A DNA stretch of 64,000 bases from Poa pratensis (lineage: Eukaryota > Streptophyta > Magnoliopsida > Poales > Poaceae), in assembly GCA_947311845.1 (NCBI GenBank), contig CAMZMU010000062.1, positions 46,582,030-46,646,029 on the forward strand, written 5' to 3'. The translations under genes and the position numbers were made by a program. The number at the start of each line of letters is the position of its first letter. The first letter of the stretch is position 1. Shown here piece after piece: positions 46,566 through 59,584 of the stretch. The notes below the pieces were generated by a model. It was given only the letters and a program-made list of their open reading frames with translations. It was not told where the DNA came from and made no database searches.

Positions 46566-48754
46566 TATATAATAGTAAAGAAAATGCAAAGCTTTCCGTC
46601 GTCTGCCGACGGAGTGCGTTTCGCTTCGTTTTTCGTCCAGCCCCTGTCCTCCCCCCCCCCCCGCAGCGAATCAGCCATTAGTCTGCCTCTTCGCAGTTTA
46701 GCCCTTACAAAATTAGAATATTGACCCGCAGACACAAATCGCAGAGCATCTCGCGATTCGGAGGCGACAGGGGCGGCGGCGAAGACGTCGGCGTGGAACT
46801 CGGAAGCAGCGGCGGCAGTGTAAGGCCAGCGGCGACCTGCTCGCTCTGATCTCCCCCTCCCGCACATCCTGAGCTCTCCGCCGCCGTCCGCATCCACTCC
46901 GCGCGCCCCTGAGCTCTGCCGCCAGCTCCGATGCATGGTGGTTGCGCCCTCTCTTCTTCAGTGCTAAGCACCTCAGCCTCGATCTGCCATCCCCGGAAAC
47001 CACCACCGCAAGGGCGACGTCCCGGCCTTCTACCCTGGCCAGCACGCCCAGCGCTAGGGTTTCTTCTCATCCTGGTAGCGCCGTCCTCGAAGCTCCTCCG
47101 AACTCCAGCGATGTCGGCTCCTCCGTCTACAACTATATCGGGGGGTGAGCAGCGCCGCTGCCGCGGGTGGCCTCCCGTCCCCAACCTCGGGTTCTTCGTA
47201 GTATCTTCCATTTGGATAGTCATGGTCTGCAGTCTGCTGATCCCAGGCTAAAGCATTACAATCGGAGTCATATGTTTTGGTCTCGTTCGTCTGCATCTTC
47301 TGGGACAGCAACGTCTTCTGCTCCTGCTCTTCCAGATCGTTTTTCTGAACGAATTATTACCTAAGGTATGAGCTGCAAGATTTTCCTAATCTGTTATTTA
47401 GTCCATGTGCATACTGATATTGTACTGTGAAATTGTGAGGTGGTGGAGCAGGCGAGCAGCTATCCGGCAAGAAAACTTGCGTCGCCGCGGTCCCGCCACT
47501 CAGCTACCTCACCCACATCTGTGATCTTCCTGCAAGCAATTCAAGTCGCCTGGATCCCGTCTCTTCCCTCCAGATTTCTGATGCGGTATGGACGCGTTTG
47601 ACATTAACATGCCTCACGAACCGCACCATTCAGTCCCTGGCTGACGCCACCCTCATGCAGGTCATGCTCCAGGAATAGGACGCCAGTATCGATGCTCCAG
47701 TTTAGTGTGTGCTGCTATATATATGCATCTCGTGTGTGTTGCGCCAAACAATTAGGATTCGGGACTAACCTTGCTATTGTAGTTTATTCATAGCAGATTC
47801 CAGAATCTAATTCAAGATATAATTTCTTGGAAATTGGGAATTTGTACCTCGCCTATATAATCAGTGCCTGATTTAGACTTTTTAATGATCATTCTTGATT
47901 TGATTCTATGCGTGTCATGGTCTTGCTGTTCCAGTTTGGGGCTTCTCCATTACTTTTGTGGCAGAAATGTTTTGCCAAGGTGCAAGCCTTCTTCCTATTC
48001 TTAGTTGATAATGATTGGCAATATTCTTTAGACCAGTAAAAAAGAGCAGATGAATGGTTATCTGTCATAAGCTCAATATTCAAAGTGTATATGCTGAAAT
48101 AGAGTAAAACACGCTCATGGTGATTAAAACTATGAGATGCTCTTTATGTATTTAAAAGATGTGAATGCTTAGATTAGATTTGTTTTGAACATTTGCATAA
48201 TTATGCAATCATCTCCTGGAGATTGGTCTCATTACTAGGTATACTCAACAAATGAAACATTTCTTGACCTTCATAACCAAACCTAAATCCTTTTTGTTGT
48301 GGTCTTACTTTTTGTTGGTTGTTGATGCCTGATACATAACTGTCTCCACCTTTGCAGTGTAAGGAACAAGACTGCAAAACCATAGCTCCACTAGGAGCAA
48401 ATTTATTCACGAGCCATGTGCTGTGTACTTCTACTGCCGCTTCCCAATATTCCCTGCAGATCGTGATAAGTTTATGAACTTCTAGCTACGCAACTTTCAA
48501 CTATAAAGGTCTAGGTTTTCTCATGGCTGGTTTCTTCTTTGTCAGTCTTTCTCGTGAGTATGTTCATGAGCAGGTGTACATTGCTCCATTGTCTATAGTA
48601 TCCACCTTGTTCAATGCAACGATTGGAATGAAATTAAACACCTTTTGCACGACAGGAAATAGTAAGTAGGTAACTAAAGGTGAACTTTTTATGATTTTAT
48701 TATTCTGGAAATACAGAATTTTTTCCTGCATTCTTGTGTGAATTGCGGTCTTCA
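46566..48754 (+). other. Gene-like region with unidentified exons
   Basis: A GC-rich leader (46,760-47,140) ends at a GG/GTGAGC donor. An exon-like piece (about 47,312-47,363) ends AAG/GTATGA. After a TGGAGCAG acceptor (about 47,453), 75 codons (GEQLSGKKTCVAAVPPLSYL, THICDLPASNSSRLDPVSSL, ending LADATLMQVMLQE) run open to a stop at 47,679. This looks like a small spliced host gene or gene fragment, but I recognise no family. The rest up to 48,754 is AT-rich with no coding signal. Confidence 0.4.
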
Positions 48755-48966
48755 CACTAGTAGAAAACAGGCCTTTAGTCGTGGGTCCAGAGAGCCTTTT
48801 GTCCCGGATTTGCACCCGCGACTAAAGGGTCGGGACTAGAGGGTGGGTGGCCTTTGGTCCCGGGAGTCTACGACCCGCGACTAAAGGGTCTCCACGTGGG
48901 CTGCGCAGGGCGCGCATGGCCAGCACCCTTTGGTCCCGGGTGGTATTACCAACCGGGACCAAAGAG
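48755..48966 (-). repeat. CACTA 3' terminus with subterminal repeats
   Basis: After the CACTA terminus, copies of CCTTTGGTCCCGG / CGACTAAAGGGTC occur in both orientations: for example GGCCTTTGGTCCCGGGAG (48,850), GCGACTAAAGGGTC (48,818 and 48,876) and CCCTTTGGTCCCGGGTGG (48,926). These are the transposase-binding arrays of such elements. The three bases outside are TCA. Confidence 0.85.
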
Positions 48967-49195
48967 TTTCTGCTTTTTTTTCTGCTAATTTATTTTTTAG
49001 GGGTTTTGATTTTTTGTTTTCCAATTAATTATTTTTTACGAAGATCATGTTGCGCGCGCAGACAACAAGTAGTCATACACATAAAGTCATACACATAAGT
49101 CATACACATAATAAAGCAAACAATACACCGAGGTCACGTTTGATTCATAACATACATAGCCCACAAGTTTATACTACACCGACATCACGTTTGAT

Positions 49196-52100
49196 TCACG
49201 CGTCGAGCTCACGTCCGATAAAATAAGTATCACCGTGATAAAATTCTCCATTTTTGTTCAGGACCTCCTTGTTCAAAAATCTCGCCAATTCCTCTTGAAT
49301 TGCTTTTAGGCGCTTCGATGGTATGAGCTGGTCCCGTTCTCGTTCCATCTAGATCAATATAAGAATATATATGTGTGAGCTGTTTGAAATCATCATAAAA
49401 TAAATTATGAATGGAACTCAACACAATATGCGAATAATGTATACGTACGTTTGCTGTTCTGGCTTTTCTATCCCGCTCAGTGACAAAATATCGAATGTAC
49501 TCGAAAACGTAATATGCACATAAATTAGTCCCTTCTGGCTGCCTCAGACACCACTTTACAAAAAAAAAGAATTTAATCAAAATAACAATCAAGCATGATA
49601 ATGGTATTGAAACTAAAATTAAAGAGTTGCGCAGACATATATATGCACAACTACTTACCTTGGTTTCATAAAAATACAGTTCCTCTTTCCACTTCCCTGG
49701 AACCTTCACCTTAAACCGTTCCCAAACCCTGCCCGGCAGAAGAAAATAAGGAAAGGAGTTATTAATTACTTGATATCACAAAATGAACGAAAGAGGTCGA
49801 TATAGAGCGATGATGACTGAAATTACCTGCCAAGCATTTGTTTCATGTCGTCCCACTCGTCCATATCTTTCCTTAACGAGTCCATGACTTGAACAACTCC
49901 TTGGTCAACTCTAATGATTAGCAAAATCCAGTGAAATCTGCACACATTTATATGTCCATGACTCATCGATTACACTAAGCAAGGAGTAAGCAAAATAGAA
50001 TGTGTAGAAGAGGTACAGTAACACTCACTTGAAGTTGTAAGGAAAAATTATTTCTGCGCAGGTATTTTGTTTCAGTAAAAATCGGAGCAAGTTTTTCTCT
50101 GTGACTTCGGGATTGTACTTGACGACAACTGAATGAATGAAATACGGGTCAATGAACCCAACACCATAGATCCTCTTATCTCTGCATTCGATGATCTTCA
50201 TTCTGCATAATAGCGTACAAAATAAGTTAGTTAGATAATTGGCAACGAAAGAGCTGAGCTAGAGACTTAATTAAATCGAAAAACTAAATCACTTACAAAC
50301 AATAGCAACTGACGAGGGCTTTGTCGATGGCATCTTGGTTGAATAATTTAAAAATTCCGTAAACGGCACATACATCACGTCATCAAAGAAGTAATGCTCT
50401 CTCTTGACTTGAATCCAGAAAGCGTCATGCTTGGCCTGTACGGCGTTCTCGTACCACAGATGCAAACGACGCATTTGTGTTGTCAGAGAGCTGACGTGCT
50501 CAGGTCTGACCAGTGTGCTCCCGTAGACATATGTCCATGCATACTGATACTCTGTGGGGTCCGGTCGTGTATGCGAAAAGTGCCTTGGTCTACTACCTTA
50601 TCGGGCATCACCTTGAGCGCGGGGACCGACTGATTTGCCTGTTCTCCGAGCTGGGCCACTTGTTTCCCGGATTTCAGCTGTTGTCTCTTTAGGCGAAATG
50701 CCGCCTCCTCCTCCTGCTTCTCCAGACTAGCTGCCATCTTCATCTACTCTCTCTTTCGGCGATATGCCTCCGACTTCGTCTCCCTCTCTTCACGAATTAC
50801 CTTGCTCATAACACGGTCATAGTCATCTGGCAAACTAGGAGGCTGTGGCGGCGGTCCACTCGACAAGTTCTTCAAAAGTTTTTCAACTTTTTCCGGTGGT
50901 ATTACCTCCTTTGGCGGCTGTCGTTTCGGTCCCAATTGTCTTTTCACATCAGCTTGCACCTCCCTCTCGAGTTCCTCTGGACTCAAGTCGTAAGATCTTT
51001 TTGGAAGAGGCTTTAGCAACTCGCGTTCCTCTCGAGTTTCTGGCGGGTAAGCGCACCTCTGTGTATATGTCGACGGGGCCTTCACTTTCCGCGAAACAGT
51101 GCGCACAGTCTCTTGCTGCAACCGCGCGGGCGATGGACTCGCGCTGGCCTCCCTACCGTCGTCACGAGGTGGGGAGGGTGGATCTTGAGGTGGGGAGGGT
51201 GGATCTTGAGGTGGGGGACTGCTACTCGGAGGAGTCGGTGGCCTTGGCGGCGGCAAGTTTGGAAACTTGATGTGTTCCTTCTTCCCGAGAACAATGGACT
51301 TCTTGGCTTCTCCCACTGTCCTCTCGTTGTCACCTCCAGGAATGTCAAGTTCCAGACCAGCATATAACGGCACAAAGTTATCCACCCCGACACGAGCATA
51401 GCAAGCTGGAATCCCGGCGAGATGGTATCTCGCTCCAGGTTCATTTGGTAAAGCATAGCTGACCGCCACCATGAAGGACATGTTCTTCATCGCCATATGT
51501 AGCTCACATTCCGTCTTCTCCGTGATATCATCCACGGGGTAGTGAGCCACCGGCGCTTCAAGTTCAGAATGTTCTAGCTGCGTGGAACCCACGCTGCTTT
51601 TCCGCTGATCAGATGGGGCGGCTTCGACTTCAGGACTTTCTAGCTGCACATGAGATGCCCTTTTCTGACTAATTTGGTCCTGCTGCAACTGCTGCACCTT
51701 GCGTTCCAATGCCGATAACCGGTCTCTGTCCTCCTTCTTCTTTCTCTCACGGCTTCTATAATTATCTCTGTCTGCAGGAAAACCTTGCCACCACGAAACT
51801 CCGCCTCCATAGCCTCGTACTCGTCCAAATTTTTCAGGATTCCCGAGTGCGAGTGACAGCTCGTCTTTCTCTCTGTCAACCACGTACAGTCCTTTTCGAA
51901 CTTGATCTATTGCTTTCACAAGTTCTTCGGTTATATACTTAATTTTGTCCTTCCATTTTCCCCGAGGAACAATCTTCCCAGACACAGGGTCCAACCCAGC
52001 CCCATGCGCGAACAACCAAAACTTGGACCTATCGGGCCAGTCCGCTGTCTGTGGAATGACCCCGTTATCAAGCAGTTGTGCTTCAAAGGCTTCCCACTTA

Positions 52101-53097
52101 GGCACGGCAGCCTTGTAGCCACCTGCCCCCAAAGTGTGGTGATATTCCTTCTTCGCAGCATTTAACTTGTTTCTTTTCGATCGGGCAACAGCGGCCTCCG
52201 ATTCTCTTTGCTTCACAAATGTGGGCCACTGGCTTTTAACTTCACTTGTGCTCCACTGAATTCCGGAGTGAAGTCTGGATCTTTTTCCCTCGCCTTTACA
52301 TAAGGTTTCCATAAATTTTTCTTAGCGGTCCGGAATTGTTCGGCCATCTTCATAAGAGTCCACTCCTTGAATTTCTCCTTCCACCGCTCGTCTTTTTCAA
52401 CATCCGGCAGTAGGGTGACCTTTGTCAAGATCTTCTCCCAAATCAACTTTTTTTTTTGTCGTCGACATAACTAGTTGTCTTGGTCTCGTCCTTCGGCTTA
52501 TACCATTCTTCAAATGTGATCGGGACCATGTCCCTAACAATAACTCCGCATTGATTTATAAATTTACGGCGGCACTCTAAGGGTTCCATAGGTTCGCCAC
52601 TAGCAGTAACTATGTCGAGTATTATCTTGTGACCCTCCTTCATCGGCTTCGACGGGCCTCGTTTCGTCAGTTTTTTTGACCCTTTCGACCCTTTAGATCC
52701 GGATGATTTGCTCGATCCGGAGGGCTAAAAGAAAAAATGATTCGTTAATAACTGCAATACAACTCAAATAATACATGTATTGTCATTGATCAACAGAGGC
52801 TTAATATACCTCGCCGGAGTTTGTTAAGGGAACTTCCTCCTCTCTACAAATTTCTTCTTCCTCAACTCCCTGACCGGACTCGTTCAGAAATTGGGAGGCG
52901 AAATCATCTTCACTTAAAAGATTTTCTTCAGTTACAAGATTTTCTTGCCCGACAGGCGCCCTTGCACGTCCTGCTATAATCTGAAGCATTCTTATTTCTT
53001 GCGCCTCGTCCCTAACGGCGACTTCCGGACTTCCTGCATCCATTTGCTCTTCACGCTCCTCGTCTCTGCCGGCGGCGTCCGGACAATTTAGATCCAT
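49196..53097 (-). pseudogene. CACTA second gene: DUF8039-type plus Ulp1 (C48) protease
   Basis: Start ATG 53,097 (MDLNCPDAAGRDEEREEQMD), intron at about 52,811-52,726, then a long exon with ECRRKFINQCGVIVRDMVPI, WPDRSKFWLFAHGAGLDPVS, a coiled coil, the conserved YHLAGIPACYARVGVDNFVP block and a Pro-rich linker. C-terminal exons form a Ulp1-like peptidase: MRRLHLWYENAVQAKHDAFW and WIQVKREHYFFDDVMYVPF (50,474 onward), KRIYGVGFIDPYFIHSVVVK (50202-50029), the His exon FHWILLIIRVDQGVVQVMDS (49937-49827), WERFKVKVPGKW (49728-49659), the Cys exon PEGTNLCAYYVFEYI (49553-49449) and the last exon (49348-49196). Splice phases agree for the last six exons. Frame breaks near 52,450, 52,255, 50,745, 50,580 and 50,350 inactivate it. 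Confidence 0.85.
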
Positions 53098-53391
53098 AGC
53101 CTAATGTCCCTGCAATCAATTTTGTAACAATGTTAGCATTAGCAAAATAATTCAAAGTAGGGGACATTATAAGACGATCATTCCAAATTCTACCACTAAC
53201 AAATTTACCTAACACTAACAAATTATCTAACCTAGAAAAATTGCTACAAATTAAACCACTAATTACAAATTCATAATTCATAATCATGTCTAACACAAAC
53301 CAAAATTTTCTAACACTCACCTAAATTTACATCAACTAATTCATAATTTTAGAACTATGCATACAAATAAAAAATTGGAGGTGTTAATTTG
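53098..53391 (-). other. AT-rich intron/leader of CACTA gene, left half
   Basis: Contains CTAACACTAAC-like words continuing at 59,270-59,580 beyond the LTR element; an acceptor-like TTGCAG lies just upstream of the ATG at 53,097. Confidence 0.5.
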
Positions 53392-54834
53392 TGATGCATG
53401 TAAAATGCATACATGAACTTTGCACTTTAATTGCTTATATTCCAATCATATTTGCATCATATAAGGGTTATATCAATGTTTTATAATGATTTTTGGGAAT
53501 ATTCATTTATTTCCTATTTTTATGGAATTAACCCTGCACAGGCAGAAAACCCCGTTTTCTTATTTTAATGTTTCAGGGACCCAAACGTCAACGAAATCAC
53601 CTGGAAATTTACGGGCGTCAATATTTGGAAGGAAGAAGACCTGTGGGCGAAGGAAGCTAGCAAGCGGAGGCCCGAGGCCCAAACGGGGGTGGCCCACGCG
53701 GCCAGGTACTGTGGCCGCGTGGGGCCCACTCGTTTGGCCCTCGTGGCTCCGTTGCCTCGATCTTCGCTCCACCGACATAGTCTTGACCTAAAAACGCCTA
53801 TAAAAAAGGTCCCCCGACGTTCTCTGGAAGGAGGCGGCGGAGAAACACAGAACCACGAAACAGAGAGACAGAAGGCTGCCGCCGGAGAAGATCGGAGGGG
53901 GGAAACGCCGCCGGAATCGCCTCCGGAGGGCTCCACCCCCCTCCGGCGTGTTCATCATCAACATCTACAGCAAGAACTTCTCACCATCATCACCATGATG
54001 AAGGGGGAGTAGTCCACCCCCTGGACTAGGGTTTGTGGTGGTAACTTTTGTATCTCTCCTCTCTCTTGAGCTTCACTAATTAGTACCGTATGAGCTGCTG
54101 AACATGATTACGGTCATCTATGTAATACCTTTGTGGTGAATATTGTGGTGTGAGATGATTTGTTATGCATTTACCGTTGTGTTGGAGCTTTTGTGATTTG
54201 TCATACTTTGAAGTATGATGTATGTGGGTACGGGATGGCCGATGTGACACGGCATAGGTATTGAGTGACACAGTACCGCCCAACATCCTTTATCTGGGGG
54301 TAAAAAGAAAGAGTATGATGTGGGAGTGAGAGAAACCACGCTAGCCTTACGAGGGGTGACCTAGCAACACAAATGAGTATTTCTTTCAACTATGTGTTTT
54401 AGGACATATAGCCGTCATAAAAAGCTACCATTAAAACATGACAATTGTGTGTACTTTATCTATAACATGATGATCACCGTAGATGAGAGAGAGAGAGGAT
54501 TAAGTGAACCCATGAACCATGTCCATTGTTCCTATAAGAAACACACACTTGAGCTTGTCCTCTTGCTACATAGAGGATTGGGCTTTCTCTCTTTGAGAGC
54601 TTTCACTTGCTACTACCTTTGTCTTGTCCTCTTGCAAAGAAGAGGATTGGGACACTTTTACATCCATCAAACCAACCATCTTGTTCTCTAAACTTGTTTA
54701 GTGCATAATCAACTAAAACTTGTGACACTTTAGTTGTAGGGAATAGATAACTTTTCCTTCTTGCTCCTGCGGATCGATACCTTACTTCCACATTGAGAGG
54801 TGCTACAGTGATCCCTTGCTCTTGGGGGTTATCA
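53392..54834 (+). repeat. 5' LTR of LARD-like element
   Basis: Begins TGATGCATGTAAAATGC and ends GGGGGTTATCA. TATA box CTATAAAAAAGG at 53798-53809; the inverted pair CCCACGCGGCC/GGCCGCGTGGG (53693-53723) lies about 75 bp upstream. Confidence 0.93.
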
Positions 54835-54844
54835 AGTACTTTTC

Positions 54845-54863
54845 TGGCGCCGTTGCCGGGGAG
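54845..54863 (+). other. Primer-binding site of LARD-like element
   Basis: TGGCGCCGTTGCCGGGGAG, ten bases inside the 5' LTR; tRNA-Asp-type. Confidence 0.85.
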
Positions 54864-54974
54864 CGTAGCGCTTAAGTTTCTATTCTTGTGTGCACTAGAC
54901 TAAGCTTGGGGAGGTTCCTTTTATATCTTGCAATCATCTAAGCTTGGGGAGGTTCTTTACTTGTTTATGATACT

Positions 54975-55412
54975 ATGTCTCCCATTTATGATGATGAATA
55001 TGATATTTTCAGTCCACCCACTATTGAGTATAAAGTTTATTGTGATTATGATATGCCTCCTATATATGATGATTACAATGATTATTATGAATGTTTTACT
55101 CCCACTATTCCTAATGAAACTGTTTATGCTTATGTGGAGAGTAATGATACTTTTATGCATATGGATCATGATAAGAATGTTTCATGTGATAGCTATATTG
55201 TTGAGTTTATCAATGATGCTACTGAAAGTTTTTATGAGAGAGGGAGACATGATTTCATATATCTCAAAAATATTAAGTCTTCTCTCTTTTTGTTGAAAAT
55301 TTTGAAGTTGCACTTGCTTTGCCTTCCTATGCTAGTCACTTTGTGCTTTATTGATTTATTTTCTTACAAGATCCCAATGCATAGGAAGTGGGTTAGACTT
55401 AAATGTGTTTGA
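54975..55412 (+). CDS. Short Asp/Tyr-rich ORF of the LARD-like element
   Basis: 145 residues, start ATG, MSPIYDDEYDIFSPPTIEYK, then repeated Y-D-D and D-Y motifs (PPIYDDYNDYYECF), FINDATESFYERGRHDFIYL, a hydrophobic stretch (LLKILKLHLLCLPMLVTLCF) that could span a membrane, and KIPMHRKWVRLK at the end. I know of no enzymatic domain like this. Similar Asp/Tyr-rich ORFs are common in large non-autonomous grass elements of this type, which argues for a conserved remnant rather than chance. Whether it is translated is unknown. Confidence 0.55.
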   Translation: MSPIYDDEYDIFSPPTIEYKVYCDYDMPPIYDDYNDYYECFTPTIPNETVYAYVESNDTFMHMDHDKNVSCDSYIVEFINDATESFYERGRHDFIYLKNIKSSLFLLKILKLHLLCLPMLVTLCFIDLFSYKIPMHRKWVRLKCV

Positions 55413-57828
55413 TATTTGCTTCTTGATGCTCTTTTATATTCAACTCTTATTCCTATGGGCATCATTAAAACTATCAAGCCTAGCTATATGGCTATAAAGA
55501 AAGCGCTTTGCGGGAGGCAACCCGGTTATTTTTTGTGTGATTTTCTTTGTGTCCTCTTGCTGTACAAGAGACTTTGTTTATAGTTTAGGTTCTGGAGTTT
55601 TCAATAAAGTGCCAAGTTTTACCCTTTTTGGTTTGAAAAGTTGCTTATAGTTCGGAGATTTTATTCCTGCACGAGTCAGTGCACGGTATGATTTTTAATT
55701 CTTATTCTGTAACTCCGAATGAGCTCATATTTGAACTGTAGTTGCAACTTTTCATCCTCTGTATGCATGAATTTTTTCGGAATTTTTCGAGAAAGTTTGG
55801 TAGGGTAGAAAAATACGTTTTGCTGCTGCTGTTTTTCTGGACAGATTCTGTCCCATTTTGTTTGATGCATGCTTTGAGCTTTTAAGTTGAATCTTTTTGA
55901 TCCAATTGAGTTTATGAGTAGGCATACAACATTATACACTTTCTGGACATCTCATATGAATTTTTGTTCAAGGATTATATGCAGCAAGAACCTATTTGTT
56001 TATCACTATTAATGCACCCCACAGAAAAGAAATGGGAGAAACGGTGTTTTGAAGTTTTTTCACAGGGATTGGAGGAGATGCACCAAGAGCTATCCAAGGA
56101 TGGTGAAGACCATAAGCTTGGGGATGTGAAGACAACCCCGCTGGACCTACACACTCTCGGTTTGCACACGTCCAACTTCTGTTTTTCGATCGAAACACTT
56201 TATCGCATAAACTTGGAGCGTCGTTTTTTTTTTTGTTTGAGTCTTGAGAGACCACCACACTATCATTATATATGAGAGAGCTACTGGAAATATGGGTTGA
56301 AATATGTTGGATGCTTTTATAAGATTGGGAAAAGGGATGTTTGATTGATTTTTAATGATACATATAGTTGCATGATTCATGAGCTTGTTTATGAGTAATA
56401 GTTTGCAAATTCTTTTTGTAGAGCTATCACTTATTCATGTTTTGGTGCTGATTGTTATTTTACTTGGTTTAACATGGATTAGTTAGTTCTATGGACACTC
56501 ATGCATGCATCTAGATGGTCAACTTTCTCCCTTTTGCTAGCCCAAAAACTCCAACAAGCAAAAACTTGTTTCCAACACCTTCAACCAAAGTTATTCCAGT
56601 GAGTCCACCATATCTACCTATTGGCTTTATGCTATTCCGAGTATGTTTAACATGTTGTTTGTGTTATCTTACCTCTGAATGAAAATGTTTATGTTATTGA
56701 TTGCAATGGAAAAAATTGGTTATATAGCTCTCACGAACTTGATGCACAATGTTCTTTTATTTGCATAATAAAACTTGACCCATTGTGATTAAGATTATGA
56801 TGTTTGTGGCTTGATGAATGTTTTGGGTTGGAAGTTAGCCCATATGTGCTGTCACATGGCAAGCTTTCAACACGCTCTTCATCTCATTTAGTTGATATCA
56901 TGTGCTTTTGTCTATGGATGCTTATCATGTTGAAATAAATGTGGAAATAGAGTGAGTTTAAATGAGTTTGTGTAAATGGTTAGAGAGACGCCTGGGCCGC
57001 TAATCTAAGCCATGCATCATTCATGGTGGAAATTTACTTACATACTATGGTGAACCTTCTGTGATACACCTTGCAATAAAAAACTATTCCAAATGGTAAA
57101 TAAAAAGGGTGTTGAGATTGTTCATTTTGTTTGTTTGTCTTGTCATTTTGATATGGGCTTGTTCCATATCTTGGGACAAGAGGTACCCCAGTTGACGCTC
57201 TTGATGATACTATTATGCTTACAATGATATTTAATTGAACTTGCTTTGTTTCCCAAGTTGAGTAACACATGGTGTAAGTACTTGTATTCAAGGGGCATGA
57301 GACATTCAACCCATTCTTTATCAAGCACACTACTCATATTTGCTTTCACTTTAACCTTAATCATTCAAGATGCTATGATAGGGGCAATGAGAGCTTGACA
57401 CCAATGAATACCTTATTGCAATCATTAACTTAAGTAGAAGAGTTTGGAAGTTGGATGAAACTTATGCATGCTTTACCTCTACTCACATATACATCTTTCC
57501 AAAGTGTACACCTATCATATTCAGATTTTCATCTACACTCTATGACCATTGTAGGATGTTCTACTTATCATTATGCATACATGTGTTCCATATTACTTGC
57601 TACCATGTTACACTTTGTGAACTATCAATGAACATCCTTGTCTTGAATACTTGATATCACTTCATAAACTATTTGCATATTGCTACTCCTTTGAAGAATG
57701 AATCATTTGACTATATGTAGCAATAGTAATCATCTTTGATATCCATTGTTAAGTATTAAATTGCAAAGTCCATGTTAGTTTTATCATCTTCATACTCGAG
57801 GACGAGCATGGATTAAGCTTGGGGATGT
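55413..57828 (+). other. Non-coding interior of LARD-like element
   Basis: About 2.4 kb with no frame longer than 103 residues and no retrotransposon domain. It ends in a purine-rich tract directly before the 3' LTR. Confidence 0.7.
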
Positions 57829-59264
57829 TGATGCATGTAAAATGCATACATGAACTTTGCACTTTAATTGCTTATATTCCAATCATATTTGCATCATATA
57901 AGGGTTATATCAATGTTTTATAATGATTTTGGAATATTCATTTATTTCCTATTTTTATGGAATTAACCCTGCACAGGCAGAAAACCCCGTTTTCTTATTT
58001 TAATGTTTCAGGGACCCAAACGTCAACGAAATCACCTGGAAATTTACGGGCGTCAATATTTGGAAGGAAGAAGACCTGTGGGCGAAGGAAGCAGCAAACG
58101 GAGGCCCGAGGCCCAAACGGGGGTGGCCCACGCGGCCAGGTACTGTGGCCGCGTGGGGCCCACTCGTTTGGCCCTCGTGGCTCCGTTGCCGTCGATCTTT
58201 GCTCCACCGACTGTCTTGACCTAAAAACGCCTATAAAAAAGGTCCCGACGTTCTCTGGAAGGAGGCGGCGGAGAAACACAGAACCACGAAACAGAGAGAC
58301 AGAAGGCTGCCGCCGGAGAAGATCGGAGGGGGGAAACGCCGCCGGAATCGCCTCCGGAGGGCTCCACCCCCCTCCGGCGTGTTCATCATCAACATCTACA
58401 GCAAGAACTTCTTCACCATCATCACCATGATGAAGGGGGAGTAGTCCACCCCCTGGACTAGGGTTTGTGGTGGTAACTTTTGTATCTCTCCTCTCTCTTG
58501 AGCTTCACTAATTAGTACCGTATGAGCTGCTGAACATGATTACGGTCATCTATGTAATACCTTTGTGGTGAATATTGTGGTGTGAGATGATTTGTTATGC
58601 ATTTACCGTTGTGTTGGAGCTTTTGTGATTTGTCATACTTTGAAGTATGATGTATGTGGGTACGGGATGGCCGATGTGACACGGCATAGGTATTGAGTGA
58701 CACAGTACCGCCCAACATCCTTTATCTGGGGGTAAAAAGAAAGAGTATGATGTGGGAGTGAGAGAAACCACGCTAGCCTTACGAGGGTGACCTAGCAACA
58801 CAAATGAGTATTTCTTTCAACTATGTGTTTTAGGACATATAGCCGTCATAAAAAGCTACCATTAAAACATGACAATTGTGTGTACTTTATCTATAACATG
58901 ATGATCACCGTAGATGAGAGAGAGAGAGATTAAGTGAACCCATGAACCATGTCCATTGTTCCTATAAGAAACACACACTTGAGCTTGTCCTCTTGCTACA
59001 TAGAGGATTGGGCTTTCTCTCTTTGAGAGCTTTCACTTGCTACTACCTTTGTCTTGTCCTCTTGCAAAGAAGAGGATTGGGACACTTTTACATCCATCAA
59101 ACCAACCATCTTGTTCTCTAAACTTGTTTAGTGCATAATCAACTAAAACTTGTGACACTTTAGTTGTAGGGAATAGATAACTTTTCCTTCTTGCTCCTGC
59201 GGATCGATACCTTACTTCCACATTGAGAGGTGCTACAGTGATCCCTTGCTCTTGGGGGTTATCA
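57829..59264 (+). repeat. 3' LTR of LARD-like element
   Basis: 1,436 bp, nearly identical to the 5' LTR. Inverted pair at 58127-58157. Ends GGTTATCA before the TSD copy. Confidence 0.93.
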
Positions 59265-59269
59265 ATTTG

Positions 59270-59584
59270 CTAACACTTAATTTACTAACCTAAATTTGCT
59301 AACACTCTATTAACCTAAATTTGCATTTTAATAGCAACACTAAAATTTGGTAACCTAATCATGTCAAAAAAAAAGTGCTAATCTACAAAATAACAACAAT
59401 AAGACTAACACTCTCAACTAAATTTGCTAACACTTTACGAACCTAAATTTGCTAACACTCTCAACTAAATTTGCTAATAACACTACCTAATAACACTATC
59501 TAATTAACACTACCTGATAACACTATTAATTAACCTAAACTACCAAATTTGCTAATAACAGTACTAACACTAAAAACCTAAACA
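59270..59584. repeat. CTAAATTTGCTAACACT degenerate tandem array
   Basis: About ten imperfect copies of CTAAATTTGCTAACACT and related TAACACTA words. It is the right-hand continuation of the AT-rich CACTA segment before the LTR element landed. Confidence 0.7.

Larger units (their letters stand above)
53392..59264 (+). mobile_element. Complete non-autonomous gypsy-type LTR element (LARD-like)
   Basis: 5,873 bp with perfect 5-bp TSD ATTTG (53387-53391 and 59265-59269). LTRs of 1,443 and 1,436 bp differ only by a handful of substitutions and small indels, so the insertion is recent. Internal DNA (2,994 bp) has the primer site TGGCGCCGTTGCCGGGGAG and a purine-rich AAGCTTGGGGATG before the 3' LTR, but no gag, protease, reverse transcriptase or integrase. 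It must be mobilised by proteins of another element; the shared primer site suggests Athila-like gypsy elements. Confidence 0.95.
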
